A stretch of 11,561 bases of DNA. It comes from Methanobacteriaceae archaeon UBA349. Its GTDB lineage: Archaea; Methanobacteriota; Methanobacteria; Methanobacteriales; Methanobacteriaceae. The stretch is taken from assembly GCA_002509745.1 (NCBI GenBank), contig DAWK01000036.1, forward strand, positions 1-11,561. The letters run 5' to 3'. The notes under the pieces were generated by a model, which worked only from the letters and a program-made list of their open reading frames with translations, did not search any database and was not told the DNA's origin. Below are positions 6,269 through 11,561 of this stretch, piece by piece. A program made the position numbers and the translations under genes. The first letter of the stretch is position 1; each line of letters begins with the position of its first letter.

Positions 6269-7249
6269 CTAGGCAGGATTATTGTTTCCCACACTAATGA
6301 CCACATTCCCCTTTTTGTGCCCTTTCTCAACATGCCGGTGAGCATCAGCAATCTGTTCCAATGGATAGCACCTATCTATCACTGGTTTAAGTTTTCCTTC
6401 CTCAATAAGCTCTTTAATAAAAGTCAGAGATTTAGTTTTTTCAACTGACATGTCAAATATTACTTTTTTACTGCCTATCACTCTGGTCCATAGCGTTTGT
6501 AAAATTGGTGTAAGCCCCATTACCGTCACCAGATAGCGTCCATTTTTATTTAGTGAATCCTTACAATGTGAAAATGAGCTCTTGCCTACCGTGTCAAAAA
6601 TAATATCATATTTTTCACCTTTTCTGGTAAAATCTTCTTGAGTGTAATCAATTACTTTATCGGCACCCAGAGATTTTACCAGTTCTACATTTGAGCTGCT
6701 ACATACCCCGGTGACCTCTGCCCCAAAGTATTTGGCAATTTGTACTGCAAAAGTACCTATACTTCCTGAGGCACCATTGATAAGGACTTTTTCTCCGCTT
6801 TGGATGTTTGCCTTTTCTTTGAGGAAAAACAAGGCGGTTGATGCTCCATCAACTACAGCGGCCGCTTCTTCATAGGCCATATTGGTAGGTTTTAGTACTA
6901 GTGATCCTTCTTCACTCATGCATTTGTACTCGGCATAAGCACCCGGTCCAAAACCAGTGAATCCATAGACCTGATCGCCTTTATTGAATCGTTTTACATC
7001 TTTACCTATGGATTCAATTTCCCCGGCAAGCTCCAGGCCTGGTATTTTGAATTTCTTTCGGGGTTTTCTAAGGCCCAAAATGATCCTGCTAACCATGGAT
7101 TCACCCCTCCGCATCATGCTGTCAGCGGTAGTTACTGTGGTGGCATGTACTCTTATCAGTACTTCATTGTCCTGGGGAACAGGTTGAGCTACCTCTTTGA
7201 GTTGCAAAACATCTGGTGATCCGTATTCGGTGCATACAATCGCTTTCAT
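6269..7249 (-). CDS. Zinc-independent MDR-family NAD(P)H oxidoreductase (quinone oxidoreductase-like)
   Basis: 326 residues, typical for the medium-chain dehydrogenase/reductase family. The N-terminal GroES-like domain (about 1-120) begins MKAIVCTEYGSPDVL and carries PGLELAGEIESIG at 70-82. It lacks the Cys/His zinc ligands of alcohol dehydrogenases, as in quinone oxidoreductases and enoyl/alkenal reductases. The Rossmann domain has the nucleotide loop GASGSIG at 159-165, and LGADKVIDY at 194-202 is also family-typical. It probably reduces a quinone or an alpha,beta-unsaturated carbonyl with NAD(P)H in the cytoplasm; the substrate is not evident. GGAGG lies eight bases before the ATG at 7249, so this start is preferred to an in-frame ATG at 7264 that overlaps the SD. 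A 114-base gap separates it from the DUF2812 gene, and the methyltransferase follows, so the row may be one transcription unit. Confidence 0.88.
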   Translation of the reverse strand: MKAIVCTEYGSPDVLQLKEVAQPVPQDNEVLIRVHATTVTTADSMMRRGESMVSRIILGLRKPRKKFKIPGLELAGEIESIGKDVKRFNKGDQVYGFTGFGPGAYAEYKCMSEEGSLVLKPTNMAYEEAAAVVDGASTALFFLKEKANIQSGEKVLINGASGSIGTFAVQIAKYFGAEVTGVCSSSNVELVKSLGADKVIDYTQEDFTRKGEKYDIIFDTVGKSSFSHCKDSLNKNGRYLVTVMGLTPILQTLWTRVIGSKKVIFDMSVEKTKSLTFIKELIEEGKLKPVIDRCYPLEQIADAHRHVEKGHKKGNVVISVGNNNPA

Positions 7250-7257
7250 ATTTTTTT

Positions 7258-7262
7258 CCTCC
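7258..7262 (-). promoter_or_regulatory. Shine-Dalgarno site deciding the MDR oxidoreductase start
   Basis: GGAGG on the minus strand, eight bases before the ATG at 7249. The longer reading from 7264 would have this SD inside its second and third codons, so it is unlikely. Confidence 0.75.
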
Positions 7263-7363
7263 AAATTAATTGATTAACCTTCCCATTTATTATCCAATTC
7301 ATACTGCTCATTTTAGCTATTATAGTGATTGAATTAATCATTCACACGTTGATTAGGCCCGTA

Positions 7364-7900
7364 TTAACATTTAATGGCATTTGTTTTTAGTTTTTTATTA
7401 TATTGGCATAATTGTACTATTATGTAGCCATAAAAGACCATGGACAGGAATAAAAGTGCGGAAATCCATTTAGAAAAACTGAAATTGACAATTGAAACTA
7501 GGGCTATTAAAAATAGAGTTACTAACACTCCAAAGATGACCGTCCTGATTTGACGATTGTTTCTTTCAATTAATGATTTTGTATCGGTGTAGATGTTGGG
7601 CCTTTCATCAGCATCATCATCATAGGGTTTACGCCAAATAAACCATGGTCCCATTTTATTATCCATTGATTCCCAACCATCTTCTTTGAAAAGCTCAAAA
7701 TAATTATCTCCAGGAAACGCAGGATAATCCCAACAATATCTCATTTTCCTCACTTTTCCTTTCTTAAAACTGAACCTAATTTGGGCAAAATCGACTTTAG
7801 TCAGATTCCAACCATTCTTTTCCATTTCTTCCAACCAATTTTCTACTTTCGGAGTGTTCCAGCCCCACCACCAGTGCCACACATTTTTAACTTCTTTCAT
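7364..7900 (-). CDS. DUF2812-like membrane protein, PadR partner
   Basis: 178 residues. The N-terminal part (about 1-95) matches the DUF2812 pattern as I know it: a tryptophan-rich WHWWWGWNTPKVENWLEEM opening, a NGWNLTKVDF block, an FKKGKVRKMRYCWDY strand pair and a second GWESM...GPWFIWRKP repeat-like unit. Two membrane helices follow (about 119-140 and 146-166), with a basic C-terminal tail. Proteins of this family are often encoded beside PadR-family regulators, as here: the padR stop and this start overlap as TAATG, pointing to translational coupling. Its biochemical role is not known. A membrane sensor or a modulator of the regulator is possible but untested. An SD-like GGGGGA lies before the ATG within the padR coding end. 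Confidence 0.75.
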   Translation of the reverse strand: MKEVKNVWHWWWGWNTPKVENWLEEMEKNGWNLTKVDFAQIRFSFKKGKVRKMRYCWDYPAFPGDNYFELFKEDGWESMDNKMGPWFIWRKPYDDDADERPNIYTDTKSLIERNNRQIRTVIFGVLVTLFLIALVSIVNFSFSKWISALLFLSMVFYGYIIVQLCQYNKKLKTNAIKC

Positions 7901-8226
7901 TATGAATCCCCCATTTCGGTTTTGCCAAGACTCAGAAGCTCTTCTAAACGTTCAAGTTCAAGTTTTTGCACAGTTTTACCTTTTTCACTGAGTTCATAGA
8001 CTTTTTTACGACTTTCTTCAGCAACTGGAATTATTAATCCTTCTTTTTCCATTCGGGACAGATTTCCATACATAGTTCCCGCCCCGATATTAATACGTCC
8101 ATTGGTAATTTCGTTAACGTGTTGCATTATCCCATAACCATGCCGTGGCTTATTTAGAGAAATAAGAACATAATAAGCTGCTTCTGTTAAAGGTAAATAC
8201 TTTTTTTGTAATATTTTAGTATCCAT
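7900..8226 (-). CDS. PadR-family transcriptional regulator
   Basis: 108 residues, the size of PadR-s2-like short regulators. The winged-helix domain runs about 10-90: PLTEAAYYVLISLNKPRHGYGIM at the first helices, GRINIGAGTMYGNLSRMEKEGLI as the recognition helix region with the family-typical GT(M/L)Y and L..(M/L)E(K)EGLI pattern, then a KVYELSEKGK wing. The last helix (about 87-103, leucine/glutamate rich) would mediate dimerisation. PadR proteins usually repress their own operon until a ligand binds. The start at 8226 has GGGAG a few bases upstream. It is followed directly by the DUF2812 gene with a one-base overlap, and perhaps by the oxidoreductase and methyltransferase genes, which are its most likely targets. 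Confidence 0.9.
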   Translation of the reverse strand: MDTKILQKKYLPLTEAAYYVLISLNKPRHGYGIMQHVNEITNGRINIGAGTMYGNLSRMEKEGLIIPVAEESRKKVYELSEKGKTVQKLELERLEELLSLGKTEMGDS

Positions 8227-8270
8227 ATTGATCTCCCAAATTTATACATCGTGCAATGTTATACCATACT

Positions 8271-8299
8271 GCGATATATCGCGGCACGTTATATATAAA
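8271..8299 (-). promoter_or_regulatory. padR promoter with palindromic candidate operator
   Basis: On the minus strand a TATA box TTTATATATAA (8289-8299) is followed by the perfect 12-base palindrome GCGATATATCGC (8271-8282). The transcription start is expected near 8265-8270, so the palindrome sits between TATA box and start, a position suited to repression. A second inverted pair, cgtgc (8250-8254) and gcacg (8284-8288), encloses it. Autoregulation by the adjacent PadR protein is the simplest reading. Confidence 0.6.
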
Positions 8300-8323
8300 C
8301 ATTCTGATTCAAAATAAATTAAG

Positions 8324-8333
8324 AAAAAAAAAA
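8324..8333 (-). terminator. T10 tract after the histidine kinase
   Basis: Ten consecutive A on the plus strand give T10 on the minus strand, about 140 bases past the histidine kinase stop and just before the padR promoter. This suits archaeal oligo-T termination separating the two minus-strand units. Confidence 0.45.
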
Positions 8334-8475
8334 TGATTTAACGACTAATAAAAATAATATGGTGCTGGAAAATTAATAAAAACGATTTAAAGCTCTTTAG
8401 GTATTTATTGAACAAAAATTACTTTCAGACCATTACTCCCCACGAAATTGGCCTAAATCAATAAGAGACCCGGAA

Positions 8476-10494
8476 TTATAACCTTTCTTTATACTTTAAT
8501 TCCTGGAATTTAATCTTATAAAAGGTCCCTTCTCCTTTTAAAAACTCTATATCCCCATCTAATTGGTCCACCAGGGAATTAATCAAAGTCAGGCCCAGTG
8601 TGGCACTTTCTAATTCAGACTCATCTATAAATCCTATTCCATCGTCTCCCACAATTAAAACGTATTCATCATCATCCTGGTGCATTTTAACAGTTATTTT
8701 ACCACTCTTACCAGAAGGAAAGGCATGCTTCAAACTATTGCTCACAATCTCATTTATTATGAGGCCACAGGGAACTGAAGTTTCAATATTAAACTCTATT
8801 TTTTCATCAATATCCAATTCCAAATCAATATTAGCCAAATTTTTAGAATAATCATATATTAAAGTACTCAAAAGAGTTTTCAGATAATCAGAAAAGTTTA
8901 TGGAACTTAAGTTCTCAGAAATATAGAGTTTTTCATGGATCATGGCCATGGTCCTCACCCGATTCTGGCTCTCTACAAAAAGTTCAAGATCTCGATCATC
9001 CACCACATTTCTAGACTCTAAATTCAAAAGGCTGATGATAATCTGTAAATTATTATTCACCCGGTGGTGAATTTCTTTGAGTAAGGTTTTCTTTTCCCGG
9101 AGTGAGTTTTTAACAAATTTTGCAGCTTCTCTCTGTTCAGTGATATCCCTAGTGCTGTAAATAAATCCTTTAAGCTTATCATTTTCAAAAATAGGCTGTC
9201 CAATTGACTCCAACCAAAGGTATTTACCTTCTGCATTTTTATAACGATATTGGGGCCGGGCCATACTAATGGATTCCACTGATTTTTTAAGACCATCAGT
9301 AACTTTTTGCGCATCATCAGGGTGAACAAAATCATAGAATGACTTTCCCCATAGATATTCTGGAGGGTAACCTAAAAGCTGCTTAGAAGAGGGACTTACA
9401 TATTTGAAAATACCCTTTTCATCTGATTCTGTGATAAGATCCAGCATGTTAGAGGTAATAAAGTTAAGTTGTTCCTCCCTATCAGAAATTGTTTTTTGGG
9501 CTTTTCTTATCTCATTTAAAGACAGTATTTGCCGGACAATTACCATTACCACAATAATCCCCACTCCCCAAATTAAGGCCTTATCGGGTTTGGTAAGGAT
9601 TAGAAGACTGTAGGCAAATAGAACCAATATTAAGGGCAAATAAGAACCCCAATTATTTGAAGATTTTAAGTGCCTATAATGAGATATTAAATGTTTAAAG
9701 TCAATATTAATATTGTTTAGATAGCTTATGATAGCTAATACTAAAAATATCATGTTGGAAGCGTAGAACACATTGAATACCCATTGATATATTAAAAGAG
9801 GACTCACCACATCATAAGCATATATCATGTCACCTAATACTTGAAAAAACATTCCTAAAGCGAATAAAACTAAGGATAGTTCTGAAATCTTCTTGTTTTC
9901 ACTGAATAATAATATGAGTATTGATAATAGGATTATGAGATCATAAAATAGGTAAGATATTGAAAGCATTACTGATATAGCATCTGGTTGACTGGGCCCC
10001 ACTGTGGGCCAGATAAACAGAAACCATACTATAAAAAATGCAGAAACCATGACTATAGCCGAATCTAATAAATTTTTATATTTAATTTTAAATGGTTTTT
10101 TAATAAAAAAAAGTATACCTAGCACCAATAAAGGGTAAGCCACCATGTAAAATATATCTGCCATGGAAAGTGAAGGAATTACACCAATATCCTTGAAAGC
10201 AAAATAAAAAAAGTTGGCCACAAAGTACATTATCATGCCCATAGCCAGTATCAACCAGGGCTTAAAAGTGTCCCTATGCATTTTATAGGACCACCATGTC
10301 GTGTAAATTAGCATTCCTGATGTAAAAAGACTAATTATTGGCGTTAAAATTTCAATGTAGGGTGAAAATAAGTTAGTATTCCATATTAAAATAGGAATGA
10401 TGATTAAAGCGATTAAAGCTCCTATTGCTACCATTAACAATGATTTAAATCCATTTGATGAAGAGGATAAATACATTTTTGACCTGAAATTCAT
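8476..10494 (-). CDS. Membrane sensor histidine kinase, about 10 TM helices, PAS and HisKA_2/HATPase
   Basis: 672 residues. About ten hydrophobic helices fill residues 18-324, with short loops, so the input domain is buried in the membrane. A PAS domain follows (about 342-455; LGYPPEYLWGKSFYDFVHPDD and the C-terminal STRDITEQ signature). Then comes a HisKA_2 dimerisation/phosphoacceptor region: EIHHRVNNNLQ at 474-484, with H477, the His before Arg, the likely phosphorylated residue. The HATPase has an N-box (NEIVSNSLKHAFP, 581-593), G1 GDDGIGF (616-622) and a second glycine region (TLGLTLINSL, 632-641). It should autophosphorylate in response to a membrane or PAS-sensed signal; no response regulator is in the window. 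M1 has no SD, whereas M7 (10476) has AGGTC five bases before it, so the true start may be 10476. It lies 87 bases after the small membrane protein pair on the same strand. Confidence 0.9.
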   Translation of the reverse strand: MNFRSKMYLSSSSNGFKSLLMVAIGALIALIIIPILIWNTNLFSPYIEILTPIISLFTSGMLIYTTWWSYKMHRDTFKPWLILAMGMIMYFVANFFYFAFKDIGVIPSLSMADIFYMVAYPLLVLGILFFIKKPFKIKYKNLLDSAIVMVSAFFIVWFLFIWPTVGPSQPDAISVMLSISYLFYDLIILLSILILLFSENKKISELSLVLFALGMFFQVLGDMIYAYDVVSPLLIYQWVFNVFYASNMIFLVLAIISYLNNINIDFKHLISHYRHLKSSNNWGSYLPLILVLFAYSLLILTKPDKALIWGVGIIVVMVIVRQILSLNEIRKAQKTISDREEQLNFITSNMLDLITESDEKGIFKYVSPSSKQLLGYPPEYLWGKSFYDFVHPDDAQKVTDGLKKSVESISMARPQYRYKNAEGKYLWLESIGQPIFENDKLKGFIYSTRDITEQREAAKFVKNSLREKKTLLKEIHHRVNNNLQIIISLLNLESRNVVDDRDLELFVESQNRVRTMAMIHEKLYISENLSSINFSDYLKTLLSTLIYDYSKNLANIDLELDIDEKIEFNIETSVPCGLIINEIVSNSLKHAFPSGKSGKITVKMHQDDDEYVLIVGDDGIGFIDESELESATLGLTLINSLVDQLDGDIEFLKGEGTFYKIKFQELKYKERL

Positions 10495-10497
10495 ATC

Positions 10498-10535
10498 TTA
10501 ATTATAATTATGTCTTCAGTATTAATTATAATTAA
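10498..10535 (-). promoter_or_regulatory. Paired AT palindromes before the histidine kinase
   Basis: The 14-base palindrome TTAATTATAATTAA (10522-10535) and a 13-base near copy (10498-10510) recur with a 24-base period just before the kinase start. The distal copy is well placed as a TATA box, giving a start near 10502 and a short leader. The copies could also be operator half-sites, but the simple AT composition makes this uncertain. Confidence 0.4.
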
Positions 10536-10580
10536 TTGAAGATATTTCAGGAACATCTGAAAAGTACTGGATTTAATGAA

Positions 10581-10961
10581 TTATAACTTACTTTTTTGAT
10601 ATAATCTAGGTATTTGTTCTTTTCTAAGTGTAAAAAAAGGCCAGATTATTGTGAAAAGTACTGCACCTGCGAGCAATGGTAAATAAGAATAGTGTGAAAC
10701 AGGCCCCTGATAAAAATATATGTATATCACAATAATATCATATAAAACGGTTAATGCCATTGCTAAAATCCAAAATAGATTTTTAGTAAAGCCATTGTAT
10801 ATTAAAATATTAAATAAAACAAATTGCAACCAAATGAATGTCATTGCCAGTTTATAAGGAGATTGAGTTCCTATAAACGTCATAAAAGATAAAATAGCAT
10901 TCATAGAAAATACAATTACTCCAAATTTTAACCAAAGTTTGTTTTTACTTATAAATTCCAT
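10581..10961 (-). CDS. Small four-helix membrane protein of unknown function
   Basis: 126 residues from the chosen ATG at 10961 (130 if the ATG at 10973 is used). Hydrophobic segments at about 10-30, 38-56, 62-84 and 92-110 indicate four membrane helices, with a basic tail (LRKEQIPRLYQKSKL) probably cytoplasmic. I recognise no family. GGTGA (10967-10971) lies five bases before the 10961 ATG and contains the stop codon of the preceding gene, which suggests translational coupling and favours this start. The longer start overlaps the preceding gene by seven bases and has only a weak SD. It sits between a histidine kinase tail and a complete histidine kinase, so a role in that signalling block is possible but only by position. 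Confidence 0.7.
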   Translation of the reverse strand: MEFISKNKLWLKFGVIVFSMNAILSFMTFIGTQSPYKLAMTFIWLQFVLFNILIYNGFTKNLFWILAMALTVLYDIIVIYIYFYQGPVSHYSYLPLLAGAVLFTIIWPFFTLRKEQIPRLYQKSKL

Positions 10962-10966
10962 TCCCT

Positions 10967-11332
10967 TCACCATTCACTTTTCCAAGGCATGTTTTCATTC
11001 TTTTCCCGGCCCATGAATTGGTAAATAAACACACCAGTGGCCACAATCATGGCTAGTATCCAGGTGTAGAACCAGGCCAAATCATTTAAAATGAAGTCCG
11101 GCATGTACAAATAAAGATAGATTATTAATGCTGAGAAAATTCCAATTGTTGAGAAAACGGCCAGATAATAGGTTTTATTATAATATCCCTTGTTTATGAA
11201 CAGGCCGCTGATTATTATAAGCAATCCAAATAGAATAAAGAATACGGAGCTTGTTTGATCTACGAAAATGCTTCCTATTCCAAGTAAGGCAAATACTGTT
11301 CCAGCAATGATATCTATAGTTCCTCTTCTCAA
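10967..11332 (-). CDS. Small four-helix membrane protein of unknown function, probable TTG start
   Basis: 121 residues from TTG at 11332 (124 from ATG at 11341). Four hydrophobic segments (about 4-23, 27-47, 55-75 and 84-105) with short loops and a charged C-terminus (GREKNENMPWKSEW). I recognise no family. The SD decides the start: AAGGAG (11342-11347) directly abuts the ATG at 11341, leaving no spacing, but GGAG is nine bases before the in-frame TTG at 11332, a normal distance. Its stop overlaps the SD of the next small membrane gene, so the two are probably translated together and may form a complex. The 107-base region upstream holds TATA-like elements and separates it from the kinase tail. 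Confidence 0.68.
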   Translation of the reverse strand: MRRGTIDIIAGTVFALLGIGSIFVDQTSSVFFILFGLLIIISGLFINKGYYNKTYYLAVFSTIGIFSALIIYLYLYMPDFILNDLAWFYTWILAMIVATGVFIYQFMGREKNENMPWKSEW

Positions 11333-11341
11333 GTCAATCAT

Positions 11342-11347
11342 CTCCTT
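11342..11347 (-). promoter_or_regulatory. Shine-Dalgarno site suggesting a TTG start
   Basis: AAGGAG on the minus strand touches the ATG at 11341 with zero spacing, but lies nine bases before the in-frame TTG at 11332. The TTG is therefore the more credible initiation codon. Confidence 0.55.
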
Positions 11348-11448
11348 ATCGGATTTTTAAATTACTTTGATTAATAATTTTTCTATTTATTCTAAAGATA
11401 AAATGAATAATCAATATATGATATTCCAATAATATTCACCAAGGCCAG

Positions 11449-11561
11449 TTATATCCTCGGTTCATAGCTCAATTCCCGGAAAATAATCCTATAAAAATTT
11501 CCTTCCCCTGCCTTCCCAGTCTTTGCCGTATCCAGGTGTCCAATGGCGGAAAGGCTGTCCC
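11449..11561 (-). CDS. C-terminal tail of a second histidine kinase (cut by window edge)
   Basis: The last 36 residues plus stop of a gene extending past the right edge. The tail has GEGNFYRIIFRELSYEPRI, which parallels GEGTFYKIKFQELKYKERL at the end of the complete kinase at 8476-10494; this is the final strand of an HATPase domain. Even the DNA of the two tails is alike near the stop. It is therefore most likely a paralogous HisKA_2-type histidine kinase, but only the end is visible, so domain content and sensor type are unknown. Confidence 0.7.
   Translation of the reverse strand, partial: DSLSAIGHLDTAKTGKAGEGNFYRIIFRELSYEPRI

Noticed and set aside
6269..7249. Zinc alcohol dehydrogenase assignment
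   Set aside because: Catalytic and structural zinc ligands (Cys/His sets) are absent in the N-terminal domain, so the zinc-independent MDR branch fits better.
9057..9335. Minus-strand ORF of 92 codons
   Set aside because: It sits inside the PAS and HisKA_2 part of the kinase in another frame, where the kinase frame carries recognisable motifs.

Overview
The window looks like chromosomal DNA of a methanogenic archaeon, most likely of the Methanobacteriales (a Methanobacterium-like organism). This is inferred, not proven. It is AT-rich, with very AT-rich intergenic stretches. Archaeal TATA-like boxes precede several genes, many starts carry GGTGA or GGAGG Shine-Dalgarno (SD) sites, and T-rich tracts follow genes. 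The gene content also fits: a formate dehydrogenase with molybdopterin cofactor genes, and a multi-spanning sensor kinase with a HisKA_2-type core.

Left part (1-4460) is a molybdenum/tungsten cofactor neighbourhood. A NuoG-like formate dehydrogenase alpha subunit (minus strand, cut by the left edge) diverges from mobB (MobB fused to a C-terminal Fe-S domain), across a 465-base AT-rich regulatory region. After mobB on the plus strand come an unassigned class I methyltransferase and moaA. Together these genes cover the first step of pterin synthesis (MoaA), a late nucleotide-attachment step (MobB) and an enzyme that uses the finished cofactor.

The middle (4461-5448) is a 988-base stretch with no convincing gene. 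It holds a notable inverted repeat flanking a TATA-like core, two tiny outward-facing ORFs, and a more GC-rich patch next to 5449 that resembles a broken gene remnant.

The right-centre (5449-8226, all minus) runs, in transcription order, PadR-family regulator, DUF2812 membrane protein, zinc-less MDR-family oxidoreductase, and a membrane-anchored methyltransferase. PadR and DUF2812 overlap by one base (TAATG). A perfect 12-bp palindrome lies between the padR TATA box and the predicted transcription start, which suggests autoregulation.

The right end (8476-11561, all minus) is a signalling block. The C-terminal tail of one histidine kinase is followed by two tightly coupled four-helix membrane proteins of unknown function, then a complete 10-helix PAS/HisKA_2 histidine kinase. 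No response regulator lies in the window. No tRNA, rRNA, CRISPR array or intact mobile element was seen.
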